The translations under genes were made by a program, and so were the position numbers. Below are positions 23,045 to 30,740 of a stretch of DNA of 38,716 nt, piece by piece; position 1 is the stretch's first letter; every line of letters begins with the position of its first letter. Source of the stretch: Bacillota bacterium (GTDB lineage Bacteria > Bacillota > Clostridia > Christensenellales > Aristaeellaceae); the NCBI GenBank assembly GCA_023460055.1, contig JAEWRJ010000144.1:1-38716 (forward strand), in the 5' to 3' direction. The notes beneath the pieces are model-generated. The model searched no databases and had not been told where the DNA came from. It saw only the letters and a list, made by a program, of their open reading frames with translations.

Positions 23045-23305
23045 TCAGCCGTCCAGCCCGTCCGACTGGCGCTGCATGTTCTCCACCACAATGTCATAGA
23101 TATCGCCCAGACCCGCGCAGTACTCCAGTACCTGCCAGGGCTCGTTGGTGTGGTAGTGCACCTTGATCAGTTCGTCGTCGCCTACGGCCAGCAGGCTGTC
23201 GCCGACAATGTTGTTTTGGATGTGGTCGAATATGGCCTCCTCGTCAAGGCCGGTGCCCTCGATCAAAAGCTGGGTATCATACCTGAATTCGATGATGTCC
23301 GACAT
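23045..23305 (-). CDS. Stand-alone FakA/DhaL-associated domain protein
   Basis: An 86-residue protein that matches only one internal piece of the FakA (DAK2-type fatty acid kinase) family: EFRYDTQLLIEGTGLDEEAI, then GDSLLAVGDDELIKVHYHTNEPWQVLEYCAGLGD. In full FakA this domain follows the kinase and carries zinc-ligand histidines; here the kinase and FakB-like neighbours are absent. A strong GGAGGAGG site precedes the ATG, so it is expressed rather than a chance fragment. The folA stop is 16 bases before it on the same strand, placing it in the thyA-folA operon. It may be a binding or regulatory protein. The name rests on motif resemblance. Confidence 0.7.
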   Translation of the reverse strand: MSDIIEFRYDTQLLIEGTGLDEEAIFDHIQNNIVGDSLLAVGDDELIKVHYHTNEPWQVLEYCAGLGDIYDIVVENMQRQSDGLDG

Positions 23306-23321
23306 GGCAGTATCCTCCTCC

Positions 23322-23849
23322 TTATTTATATGGATCGGCAGATTCTATGGGTAAAACGTTTGAGTTTTTATAGCGGCAATGGGTATATAGGAAGCCGTTA
23401 TCCTCAACCGGCTCGGATTCTTCCGCCAGGCGCCAGCCGTGGCGTTCATCCAGGTTGGGAAAGCGGCTATCAGCCTTGTCCGCCTTTGCCCGCACGCGTG
23501 TGACGTAGGCGGTGTCGCAGCAGTCGATCAGCAGGCCGTACAGCTGCCCGCCGCCGACCAGGAAGACCTGATCGGGCGCATAGTTGGCGATGGCTTCCCG
23601 CAGTTCGCGCAGTGAGTGTACCACAGAGGCGCCGGGCACCGCAAAGTTCTTATCCCGGCTGAGCACGATGTGCGGCCTGCCGGGCAGGGGCTTGCCGCCC
23701 GGGAAGGACTCCAGCGTCGCGCGGCCCATGACCAGCGTCTTGCCGCGTGTCATGCGGGCAAAATATTTCAGGTCCTCCGGCAGGTGAAAGAGCATGCCGC
23801 CCCGGTAGCCGATGGCGTAGTTTTGATCGACAGCGACAATAGTCTGCAT
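23322..23849 (-). CDS. folA: Dihydrofolate reductase
   Basis: A 175-residue dihydrofolate reductase, regenerating tetrahydrofolate after the ThyA reaction. N-terminal VAVDQNYAIGYRGGMLFHLPEDLKYF gives the substrate-site Asp/Trp-loop region with PEDLK. NADPH-binding segments are GKTLVMGRATLESFPGGKPLPGRPHIVLSR and VFLVGGGQLYGLLI. The usual Trp of the Met20 loop (IGxxGxLPW) is replaced (MLFHLPED), a variation seen in divergent DHFRs. AAGGAG precedes the ATG. It lies 12 bases after thyA, forming the expected thyA-folA pair. Confidence 0.95.
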   Translation of the reverse strand: MQTIVAVDQNYAIGYRGGMLFHLPEDLKYFARMTRGKTLVMGRATLESFPGGKPLPGRPHIVLSRDKNFAVPGASVVHSLRELREAIANYAPDQVFLVGGGQLYGLLIDCCDTAYVTRVRAKADKADSRFPNLDERHGWRLAEESEPVEDNGFLYTHCRYKNSNVLPIESADPYK

Positions 23850-23861
23850 CTGAGGCTCTCC

Positions 23862-24692
23862 TTATTCCGCGATGGGGATGCGGCCTTCCAGCTTGTGGTA
23901 ACGGTAATCATCCAGGGTGATGTCATCCGGCGTGAAGGCATAAAAATCGGTGATGTCCGGGTTGACGCGAAGCTCGGGGGCCGCGTAAGGCTCGTTGCCG
24001 ATGATCTGCTCCACCAGAGGGATGTGGCGGTCATAGATATGCGCGTCGGCGATCACATGCACCAGTTCACCCGGCACGAGGCCGCTGACCTGGGCAAAAA
24101 GGTGGACCAGCACCGCGTACTGGGCGACATTCCAGTTGTTGGCCGCCAGCATATCCTGCGAGCGCTGGTTTAAGATGGCGTTGAGGGTCTTGCCCGACAC
24201 GTTGAAGGTCATGCTCCAGGCGCAGGGATACAATGCCATCTCGCTCAGATCTTGATGGACATAAATATTGCTCATGATGCGGCGGGAGGCCGGGTTGTTT
24301 TTCAGGTCATAGAGGATGCGGTCGACCTGGTCAAACTCGCCCTCCTTGTACTTATGCTTCACGCCCAGCTGGTAGCCGTAGGCGCGGCCGATGCTGCCGG
24401 ATTCGTCCGCCCACTGGTCCCAGATGCGGCTGTTCAGATGGTTGACGTTATTGGATTTCTTCTGCCAGATCCACAGCAACTCATCCACCGCGCTTTTCAG
24501 GTAGGTCCTGCGGATGGTCAGGATGGGAAATTCCTTTGACAGGTCATAGCGGTTGACCAGCCCGAACAGCTTGACGGTATGGGCCGGGCTGCCGTCCTCC
24601 CAGCGGGGGCGGACGGGCAGGTCTGTATCCCATACGCCCTCTTTGAGGATGCGGCGGCAGTTATCGATAAAAATGGTATCGGCAAGGCTCAT
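23862..24692 (-). CDS. thyA: Thymidylate synthase ThyA
   Basis: A 276-residue thymidylate synthase that methylates dUMP with methylene-tetrahydrofolate. The nucleophilic Cys is in MALYPCAWSMTFNV at about residue 157, and NQRSQDMLAANNWNVAQYA binds dUMP, with the conserved Arg and Asn. HVIADAHIYDRHI gives the C-terminal His and Tyr. The residue after the catalytic Cys is Ala instead of the usual His (PCH), as in a clostridial subgroup of ThyA. RRTYLKSAVDELLW is a typical N-terminal block. AAGGAG precedes the ATG. First gene of the thyA-folA operon. Confidence 0.97.
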   Translation of the reverse strand: MSLADTIFIDNCRRILKEGVWDTDLPVRPRWEDGSPAHTVKLFGLVNRYDLSKEFPILTIRRTYLKSAVDELLWIWQKKSNNVNHLNSRIWDQWADESGSIGRAYGYQLGVKHKYKEGEFDQVDRILYDLKNNPASRRIMSNIYVHQDLSEMALYPCAWSMTFNVSGKTLNAILNQRSQDMLAANNWNVAQYAVLVHLFAQVSGLVPGELVHVIADAHIYDRHIPLVEQIIGNEPYAAPELRVNPDITDFYAFTPDDITLDDYRYHKLEGRIPIAE

Positions 24693-24722
24693 GTTGCTAC
24701 TCCTTGTGCGTTGATTTGTTCA

Positions 24723-24825
24723 GGGAAGCGATAGGGACGCGATGGGGAAGCAATGGGGGTTCGAGGCTTGAAGCCTCGTAAAGCTTCTATCGCTTTCCAA
24801 CCGCTTCCCAAGGGTTTCCCATCGC
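24723..24825. repeat. Complex inverted repeat upstream of thyA
   Basis: A 12-bp arm GGGAAGCGATAG (24723-24734) pairs with CTATCGCTTTCC (24787-24798, one wobble) around a perfect hairpin CGAGGCT/AGCCTCG (24762-24778). A second pairing, GCGATGGGGAA (24739-24749) with TTTCCCATCGC (24815-24825), crosses the first, giving a pseudoknot-like pattern built from the repeated unit GCGAT(A/G)GGGAA. No gene lies in 24693-24835. It may be a palindromic repeat family or a terminator/leader element. Confidence 0.5.
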
Positions 24826-24835
24826 TTTGCCGCTC

Positions 24836-25558
24836 CTACAGCGTCTTCACGACCAGCAGATAGCACGCGACCACAAACAGTATACTATACAGCGTGCCGA
24901 TCAGGTAATATTCCGCGAATTTCGGATTTTCTTCTATCTTTTTAAAGCGGGCGATGGATTTGGCTGTGTATATGAGGCCGATGGAGGCATACTGCCCCAG
25001 GCAGATGAAGATGGCGCAGAGCACCCGTTCCAGGCTGCCAATGACAGCCCCCGCTCCAGGGAGAGTGTCCGGCCTGACCGCGTCCCCGGATGCCTCGTAT
25101 TTGGAGAGCATTTTCTTAAAGCTGACATTGGCCGGTTTGTGGATCAGGCTGAGCAGCAGGATCCATCGCAGGGTGAGGCCCGGGATGGGCAGGGCTGCAG
25201 TGAAGCGGTTTGTGATCAATACGGCACAGAAAATAAGAAGCAGCTGATCTGATAAATACAGCCATGCCTGAGCGTTTGGGTTTTCCATGCGCTTTGCTTT
25301 GGATATGCGATATTTCATTAGATCGGCCGCCGCGTGCAGCGCGGACAGGGCAAAGCCGGCCCACATCATCCGCGGGTCGCCTTGGATCAGTGTCAGCGCC
25401 AGAGCGCTTAGCAGCATGACGATAGCATATACGACTGTATGCCAGGCAAATGCATTGTCTTTGCTTTCCTTTTCTGCCCCAAGACCGATAGAAAACAGAT
25501 AGAAGTCGGCGACGACGTGAATGATTAGGAAAAGGATGTTTGCATCACTAAGCTTCAT
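24836..25558 (-). CDS. DUF3307 family membrane protein
   Basis: A 240-residue membrane protein of the DUF3307 family. The first half has the family features: NILFLIIHVVADFYLFSIGLG, then FAWHTVVYAIVMLLSALAL, with His and Asp in helices (HVVADF, AWHTVVY, LSALHAAADLMKY, YLSDQLLL). About six hydrophobic segments are seen, two near the C-terminus. The start at 25558 overlaps the end of satD by 11 bases, so the two proteins are translationally coupled. SatD/DUF3307 gene pairs occur widely in bacteria, with unknown function beyond an acid-tolerance link reported for SatD in streptococci. Confidence 0.85.
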   Translation of the reverse strand: MKLSDANILFLIIHVVADFYLFSIGLGAEKESKDNAFAWHTVVYAIVMLLSALALTLIQGDPRMMWAGFALSALHAAADLMKYRISKAKRMENPNAQAWLYLSDQLLLIFCAVLITNRFTAALPIPGLTLRWILLLSLIHKPANVSFKKMLSKYEASGDAVRPDTLPGAGAVIGSLERVLCAIFICLGQYASIGLIYTAKSIARFKKIEENPKFAEYYLIGTLYSILFVVACYLLVVKTL

Positions 25559-26216
25559 GCTGCAGCCTCCTGACGCCGCTTTCAACCGTTTTCCGCAGCC
25601 TGATGTAAAACTTGATATTGCCCGCGTACAAGCGCTTGGTGAGGCTGCTTTCCGATATACCGATGGCCTGGGCGAAGGCTTTCTGCTCAAAACTATCCGA
25701 ATAGATGCCTCGTCTGACCATGCCGCGGAATGTTTCGTCCTGCAGGGCTGTCCAGCCGAATTTAATGGTATCAGCTGCTTCAAGCAGGCTGTTGAACGTG
25801 TCATCCCAACCGTCCTTCAGGCCGATAAGGCGCGTATTCACTTTACCGCCCGCGTCGTTAGCGTGTACATAGCTGATGGCGTCTCTGGCATGCCAGAAAG
25901 CCTCGCCATCCGCGCCGATGCTTATGCTGCTGTCGATGGCGGTGCTGATGCCGCCCAGTCCCATCCCTATTCGGAAGGGATAGCGGATCAGCCGCGTTTC
26001 CAGATCGTCCAGCATGCGTGTCCAGCCCTCCTCCTCGGGGCGGAGCAGGGCCTGAAACTCATCGCCAAGCGTGAGCGTCAGGCGGGAAGCAAACAGCCGG
26101 GGGTAGGCGGTACTGATATCTTCCAGCGCCTGCTTGATTTCCCGCTGGGCATCCGCCCGCTGCGTGATGTGCCGGGATTTTTTAAGATCGCCGATCAGTG
26201 CCAAATATGTGGTCAA
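25548..26216 (-). CDS. satD: SatD family protein with C-terminal HTH
   Basis: A 222-residue SatD-family protein. It begins TYLALIGDLKKSRHI, with RLTLTLGDEFQALL and FRIGMGLGGISTAID typical of the family, which resembles a nucleotide-cyclase-like fold. The last 60 residues contain a helix-turn-helix, EQKAFAQAIGISESSLTKRL, so it is likely a DNA-binding regulator. The start is TTG at 26216 with GAGGCGG just ahead. Upstream lie four 22-bp palindromes, probably its own binding sites. It overlaps the DUF3307 membrane gene; a sensor/regulator module acting with that protein is inferred. Confidence 0.87.
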   Translation of the reverse strand: MTTYLALIGDLKKSRHITQRADAQREIKQALEDISTAYPRLFASRLTLTLGDEFQALLRPEEEGWTRMLDDLETRLIRYPFRIGMGLGGISTAIDSSISIGADGEAFWHARDAISYVHANDAGGKVNTRLIGLKDGWDDTFNSLLEAADTIKFGWTALQDETFRGMVRRGIYSDSFEQKAFAQAIGISESSLTKRLYAGNIKFYIRLRKTVESGVRRLQHEA

Positions 26217-26238
26217 AGAACCGCCTCTTTCATTTTTG

Positions 26239-26360
26239 AATTTCCGTCATGAGAGAAATTTTATGAAATTTCCGTTATGAAGGAAATTGTGGTCACGTGG
26301 TTCGACGAATAATTTCTGTTTTGAGGGAAAGATTCCATAATTTCCTTTACAACGGAAATT
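26239..26360. promoter_or_regulatory. Cluster of four 22-bp palindromic operators
   Basis: Four imperfect dyads start at 26239, 26267, 26311 and 26339, each 22 bases. The core is TTTCCGTTATGAGGGAAA with variations (for example CGTCATGAGAG, CTGTTTTGAGG; the fourth is in reverse orientation). Start-to-start distances are 28, 44 and 28 bases, giving two equal pairs. They fill the region between satD and the divergent phage-like genes. Confidence 0.85.
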
Positions 26361-26429
26361 GTACCACGCGAAAGCGCGCCGCACAAGCAAAACTTGTCAG
26401 TCCATGTCAGTAGCCAAAGCGGGAAACTC

Positions 26430-26457
26430 TTGGTAGCTTTGAAGCGGATCATATTAT
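26430..26457 (+). promoter_or_regulatory. Probable promoter of the terminase pair
   Basis: TTGGTA (26430-26435), a 16-base spacer and TATTAT (26452-26457), 15 bases before the 26473 ATG. It lies about 70 bases from the nearest SatD-type operator. Confidence 0.5.
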
Positions 26458-26472
26458 AGAAGGAGGAAGGCC

Positions 26473-26709
26473 ATGGAGAATGGGGAAGTAAAAGCGAAAC
26501 AAACAAAAAAGCGGTCCCGGCGGACCGCGGGGGCGAGCGGGTTTGAAACCCTTCGCGCGGAAGCTGTCCGTCAGCTGAAGGAGCGGCTGGAGGGCGGAGA
26601 CATGAGCACAGGCGATCTGATGAAGGTGATCACCATGTCAGCGCCCGAGCCGGAGCCCGTGAAGGAGGCGGCGGGTGATTGGGTGTTAAGCCTTCAGGAG
26701 GACGTTTGA
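26473..26709 (+). CDS. Small basic protein, possible terminase small-subunit partner
   Basis: A 78-residue protein. The N-terminus is strongly basic (KAKQTKKRSRRTAG); the middle is helical and charged (FETLRAEAVRQLKERLEGGDMSTGDLMKVITM); the end is acidic. I do not recognise a family. Its stop overlaps the start of the terminase gene (TTGA), so translation is coupled. The AGGAGG for the terminase lies within this gene's last codons. Position and basic tail suggest a small-subunit-like or DNA-binding companion of the terminase, by inference only. GAAGGAGGAAGG precedes its ATG. Confidence 0.7.
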   Translation: MENGEVKAKQTKKRSRRTAGASGFETLRAEAVRQLKERLEGGDMSTGDLMKVITMSAPEPEPVKEAAGDWVLSLQEDV

Positions 26710-27950
26710 GCGGAGAGAGGCGTATTATCATCCCGTCCGGGGCTTTCAACCAGTGCTACAGGCCCTGCCTGAGCGCCGGACAGTTCCGGCAGATCTACTT
26801 TGGCGGCGCGGGCTCGGGCAAAAGCGTGTTTTTGGCCGGGCGGGCGGCGTTGGACGCGCTGACAGGCCGCAATACCCTGATCGTGCGGCAGGTGGCGCGT
26901 ACGCTGCGGCACAGCTGCTTCAATGAAGTGCAAAAGGCGGCCCATCGCCTGGGCATCGCCGATCACTTTACGCTCAGCCGCAGCGATCTGTCGCTGACCT
27001 GCCGGGATAACGGGGCGCAGATTCTCTTTTTGGGGCTGGACGATACGGAGAAGATCAAGTCGCTCACGCCGCAAAGAGGCGCTCTGACCGATATCTGGAT
27101 GGAGGAGGCGACCGAATGCCGGTATGAGGATATGAAGCAGCTGGAAAAGCGGCTGCGCGGGTACAGCCCCCACAAAAAGCGCCTGACGATGAGCTTTAAC
27201 CCCGTCAGCCGCGGGCATTGGATCTACCGCCATTTCTTCACGGGCTGGCAGGAGGGACAGCGGGAACTGGTGGAAGATGAGCTGCTGATCCTCAGGACCA
27301 CCTACCGGGATAACCGCTTTTTAACGGAGGATGACCGGCGCAACTATGAAAGCGAGCGGGATGAATACTTCCGCAGGGTCTACACGCTGGGGGAGTGGGG
27401 CGAGCAGGCGGGGGCGATTCTGCCAAACTGGCACGCGGAGGATTTGAACGAACTGAAGAAGAGCGCCGACCGCCTGCGCCACGGCCTCGATTTCGGCTAT
27501 GCGGCGGACCCGGCGGCGGCTATCCGCCTGCACGCGGATATCGGCCGGGGCAGGATCTATGTGCTGGAGGAGCTGCGGGAGAAGGGCCTGAGCAATGAGG
27601 CACTGGCCCGCAGGCTTCAGGGCTTTTGCGGCGGACATCCCATCATCTGCGACAGCGCGGAGCCCAAGAGCATTGCCGAGCTGCGCCGCCGCGGCATCGC
27701 GGCCATCCCTGCCCGCAAGGGGCCGGACAGCCTGCGGCATGGCCTGCGCTTTTTGCAGGGCATGGAGATCATCGTAGATCACAGCTGCGTGAACATGATG
27801 GAAGAGCTGGAGGGCTACCGCTGGCGCAAGGGCGCCGATGGCAGCAGCCTCCCCATCTCCCAGGGCGAGGATCACCTGCTGGACGCGATGCGCTACGCGC
27901 TGGAGGGGGACAGCCTGCTCCATACGGCCGCGGCGGTCAGGGTGAACTGA
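26706..27950 (+). CDS. PBSX-family phage terminase large subunit
   Basis: A 414-residue DNA-packaging motor. The ATPase domain has Walker A FGGAGSGKS (residues 32-40), Walker B LTDIWMEEATE, and coupling motif MSFNPVSRGHW. The RNase H-like nuclease domain has HGLDFGYAADPAAAI, IICDSAEPKSIAELRRRG and EDHLLDAMRYAL, with three acidic metal ligands. All catalytic parts are intact. The TTG at 26706 is the start: AGGAGG is four bases ahead and it overlaps the previous stop. No portal, capsid, holin or integrase gene is nearby; the flanks are satD and a sugar dehydrogenase. It is therefore an orphan, domesticated or used for another purpose. Confidence 0.93.
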   Translation: MSGERRIIIPSGAFNQCYRPCLSAGQFRQIYFGGAGSGKSVFLAGRAALDALTGRNTLIVRQVARTLRHSCFNEVQKAAHRLGIADHFTLSRSDLSLTCRDNGAQILFLGLDDTEKIKSLTPQRGALTDIWMEEATECRYEDMKQLEKRLRGYSPHKKRLTMSFNPVSRGHWIYRHFFTGWQEGQRELVEDELLILRTTYRDNRFLTEDDRRNYESERDEYFRRVYTLGEWGEQAGAILPNWHAEDLNELKKSADRLRHGLDFGYAADPAAAIRLHADIGRGRIYVLEELREKGLSNEALARRLQGFCGGHPIICDSAEPKSIAELRRRGIAAIPARKGPDSLRHGLRFLQGMEIIVDHSCVNMMEELEGYRWRKGADGSSLPISQGEDHLLDAMRYALEGDSLLHTAAAVRVN

Positions 27951-27966
27951 TATAGGATATTGATCC

Positions 27967-27998
27967 GAGAGCGTCCCGCCGGCCGGGGGGGCGCTCTC
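27967..27998. terminator. Hairpin between terminase and sugar dehydrogenase genes
   Basis: GAGAGCG (27967-27973) pairs with CGCTCTC (27992-27998), with further G/C pairing inside. It lies between two converging genes and can serve both. Confidence 0.65.
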
Positions 27999-28010
27999 AT
28001 TATTTGCGTA

Positions 28011-29237
28011 CTACCGGGCCGGCCCGACGCGATATAACCTGCCCGCGTCGGTGATGGCGTAGAGGGAGCCGTCGGGGTGGGCCAGGAGATCACGGAAGCG
28101 CTGAGATTCACCGGTCAGCAGGCGCTCCTCATACATCACCCGGCCGCCTTCCAGCACAAGGCGGCTGATGTGCTGCCCCGCCAAGGCGCCGATGAACAGA
28201 TTGCCCTGCCATTCGGGCATGGCGTCTGAACTGTAAAAGGCCATGCCGGAGGGCGCGATCACAGGATCCCAGTAGTATACGGGCTGTTCCATGCCCTCCC
28301 GAGCGGTCTGGCCGGGGCCAATGGGCTCGCCGCTATACTCGATGCCGTAGCTGATGGCAGGCCAGCCGTAGTCCAGCCCCGGGCGGATGAGGTTCAGCTC
28401 ATCCCCGCCGCGCGGGCCCATTTCGCTGATCCACACCTCGCCCGTGCGCGGGTCGATATCCATGCCCTGCACATTGCGGTGCCCCAGTGAGTAAAGTTCC
28501 GGGATGGCGTCCGGCTTTCCGATGAAGGGATTGCCCGGGGCGGGCTGTCCGTCCGGGGCGAGCCGCAGTATCTTGCCGTGTCCGTTGTCCGGCTTCTGTG
28601 CGTTGGGGCGGGTCTCATCCCTTTGCCTGTCGCCTGTGGACAGGTAGATCAGCCCCTCATCATCAATGACGACGCGGGAGCCGAAATGGCCGGCGCTTGT
28701 ATGATAGGGCAAAGCGCGGTAGAGGATCTCGAAGTCTTCGATCAGGCCTGCCGCCTCGTTCAGCCGTCCGCGGCCCAGCGCGGTGACCGATCCTCCCGCA
28801 GCACGTTCAGAAAGCGTGAAGTAGACAAGGCCGGTTTCCATAAAGTCCGGGGAGAGGGCCAGGTCCAGCAAGCCGCCCTGCCCTTCATCGGCCAGGGCAG
28901 GGAAGCCCGTGATGGCGCCGCTGATCTGCCCGTCCGGCGATACGACGCGCAGGGAACCCGATTTCTCTGTGATCAGGATGCGCCCGTCCGGCAGGGCTGC
29001 CAGGCCCCAGGGGCTGCGCAGCCCCTGGGCCACAATCTCCGCCTCATAAGGCGCCTGGATCTTGATGCCGGGCGCGCGTGTCTGGCCGGCAAAGGCAGGC
29101 GCGTAGGCGGTATTTGCCCTCCTCCCCTCCACGGGCGGCAGCGATTGGCCGGCGGCGCGGATGGGAAGGGTGAGTATTGCTGCCGCAAAAAGGGCGGCGA
29201 GCAGGCAGTTCACGGTTCGTTTATTATGTATTGTCAT
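28011..29237 (-). CDS. Secreted PQQ-dependent sugar dehydrogenase (GSDH family)
   Basis: A 408-residue six-bladed beta-propeller of the soluble glucose/sorbosone dehydrogenase family. A signal peptide (RTVNCLLAALFAAAILTLPIRAAG) directs export. The propeller starts at GLRSPWGLAALPDGRILITEKSG. The active-site His motif is TSAGHFGSRVVIDDEG; PQQ/Ca contacts are in LSTGDRQ, YSLGHRNVQGMD and ISEMGPRGGDELN. GLDYGWP is a family signature. The start at 29237 follows AGGAG; an upstream frame to 29282 is unlikely. Many members in Gram-positives act as aldose sugar dehydrogenases or as PQQ-free beta-propellers; PQQ use is inferred from family. Confidence 0.92.
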   Translation of the reverse strand: MTIHNKRTVNCLLAALFAAAILTLPIRAAGQSLPPVEGRRANTAYAPAFAGQTRAPGIKIQAPYEAEIVAQGLRSPWGLAALPDGRILITEKSGSLRVVSPDGQISGAITGFPALADEGQGGLLDLALSPDFMETGLVYFTLSERAAGGSVTALGRGRLNEAAGLIEDFEILYRALPYHTSAGHFGSRVVIDDEGLIYLSTGDRQRDETRPNAQKPDNGHGKILRLAPDGQPAPGNPFIGKPDAIPELYSLGHRNVQGMDIDPRTGEVWISEMGPRGGDELNLIRPGLDYGWPAISYGIEYSGEPIGPGQTAREGMEQPVYYWDPVIAPSGMAFYSSDAMPEWQGNLFIGALAGQHISRLVLEGGRVMYEERLLTGESQRFRDLLAHPDGSLYAITDAGRLYRVGPAR

Positions 29238-29253
29238 GGTCCATGACTCCTTT

Positions 29254-29375
29254 TCATATGGGCCTGTCAGGAAAAAGCTCAAATAGCGGGCGCTCCTTCA
29301 GCGCGGCGGGCAGGGTGAAAGGGTCCTCGATTAAGTATACCCGTCAATTCCCCCGGGTTTTTGTGTCCCCTTCAT
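29254..29375 (-). pseudogene. Possible broken small gene upstream of the sugar dehydrogenase
   Basis: On the minus strand, ATG at 29375 reads MKGTQKPGGIDGYT and stops. In the neighbouring frame, starting at about the same point, a protein-like segment DPFTLPAALKERPLFELFP runs to a TGA at 29254. A single frame change near 29335 would give one 40-residue protein ending 16 bases before the dehydrogenase. The family is not recognised. It may be a decayed gene or chance. Confidence 0.3.
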
Positions 29376-29399
29376 CCTCCCTGCGCTATATGTAGCCGC

Positions 29400-29428
29400 T
29401 TGTCAGCGCGTATGGGAAGGTTTATAAT
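29400..29428 (+). promoter_or_regulatory. Promoter of the SOS cassette
   Basis: TTGTCA (29400-29405), a 17-base spacer and a perfect TATAAT (29423-29428), about 37 bases before the dinB-like ATG. Confidence 0.88.
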
Positions 29429-29429
29429 A

Positions 29430-29443
29430 AGAACGTAAGTTCT
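29430..29443. promoter_or_regulatory. LexA (DinR) box
   Basis: AGAACGTAAGTTCT contains GAAC-n4-GTTC, the core of the Bacillota SOS box. It starts two bases after the -10 hexamer and covers the transcription start, an ideal repression position. Confidence 0.88.
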
Positions 29444-29465
29444 CATTAAGAAGGGGGGGAGTGAT

Positions 29466-30716
29466 ATGGACCGTGTTGTTCTGCACCTGGATGCCAACAG
29501 CTTTTACGCCTCGGTAGAACTGGCGTATTCGCCGCACCTGCGCGGGCTGCCCGTATCGGTCGGCGGCGATGTTGACATGCGGCATGGCATCGTGCTGGCC
29601 AGCTCGCCCGAAGCAAAGAAAAAAGGCGTCAGGACCGGCATGGCGCTGTTTGAGGCCAAGAAGTTTTGCCCGGAGCTTATCGTGATCCCGCCGGAGTTTG
29701 AGAAGTACAAGCGGTTTTCCGACAGGATCAGGTCCATGATGATGGCGCATACACCCCTGGTAGAGTCATATGGTCTGGATGAGGCCTGGATGGAGATCAC
29801 CGGCCCCGGCATCACCCTGCAAGACGGCTATGATCTGGCTGCCCTGCTGCGCCGCCGGGCGCGGGAGGAACTGGGCATTACCCTGTCCGCCGGTGTCAGC
29901 TTTTGCAAAGTTTTCGCGAAGCTGGGCAGCGATTACAGGAAGCCGGACGCAACAACAATGATCAGCAAAGCCAATTACAGGCAAATCGTCTGGCCGCTGC
30001 CGGCAAGCGATTTGCTGTTCGTCGGCCCCAAGACCGGGCGCAAGCTTCGGGATCTTGGTATCCTGACCATCGGGGATATCGCCAACTCACCGCCCGGCAT
30101 GCTTGAAATATGTTTTGGAAAGGTGGGCACGCTGCATGTTGCCAACGCCAACGGCCTGGACAATACGCCCGTCATGCCCGTCACCGTCACGCGTGATGCC
30201 CTGTCCGTCGGCAACAGCATGACCACGCCGGTCGATATGGTGTCGGATGGCGATGTAAAATGCGTTTTTACACAGTTGTCCGATTCTGTTGCCATGCGCC
30301 TGCGTGAGGCCGGCATGGCCGGACGCTGCGTATCCATCCATGTGCGCGATACCGCCCTGCGGGTCCGGGGCTGCCAGCTGACCATCGGCCATTACACCTG
30401 TCTGGCAGATGAGATCACGGATACGGCCATGCGGCTTTACTTTGAGCGCGGTTACGCGCGTATGCTGCCACTGCGGTCCATCGGTGTCTCCGTCAGCAGC
30501 CTGGCCGAAGCGAATGAACCCCTGCAGCTGGACCTGTTCGGCCATGCTTTGCGCCGCGACCGTCAGCTGGAGCTGGCCGAGACCATCGACCTGATCAAGC
30601 GGCGCTTCGGCAGCAAGGCTGTCGTGCGGGGCACCGTGCTTGCTCATCCCCAATTTGCCCTGCTCGATCCCTATACAAACAATACCATCCATCCAGTTCC
30701 GTTTTATGCGGGTTAA
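29466..30716 (+). CDS. dinB: Y-family DNA polymerase (DinB/UmuC type)
   Basis: A 416-residue translesion polymerase. The catalytic acidic motifs are LHLDANSFYASVE (Asp8 region) and ESYGLDEAWMEIT, followed by the helix-hairpin-helix SDLLFVGPKTGRKLRDLGILTIGDIA and a little-finger domain. LASSPEAKKKGVRTGMALFEAKKFCP is the conserved fingers region. No clear beta-clamp motif is certain, though LQLDLFG near residue 356 (QLDLF) is a strong candidate. It is SOS-controlled through a LexA box over its promoter and heads a three-gene operon. It could also be called UvrX/YqjW-like. Confidence 0.95.
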   Translation: MDRVVLHLDANSFYASVELAYSPHLRGLPVSVGGDVDMRHGIVLASSPEAKKKGVRTGMALFEAKKFCPELIVIPPEFEKYKRFSDRIRSMMMAHTPLVESYGLDEAWMEITGPGITLQDGYDLAALLRRRAREELGITLSAGVSFCKVFAKLGSDYRKPDATTMISKANYRQIVWPLPASDLLFVGPKTGRKLRDLGILTIGDIANSPPGMLEICFGKVGTLHVANANGLDNTPVMPVTVTRDALSVGNSMTTPVDMVSDGDVKCVFTQLSDSVAMRLREAGMAGRCVSIHVRDTALRVRGCQLTIGHYTCLADEITDTAMRLYFERGYARMLPLRSIGVSVSSLAEANEPLQLDLFGHALRRDRQLELAETIDLIKRRFGSKAVVRGTVLAHPQFALLDPYTNNTIHPVPFYAG

Positions 30717-30740
30717 TCACCGCGAAAGGAGGATAGAATC

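Noticed and set aside
22146..23099. 317-codon plus-strand frame opposite the LigB-type dioxygenase
   Set aside because: Starts inside a terminator hairpin and is antisense to a well-supported gene.
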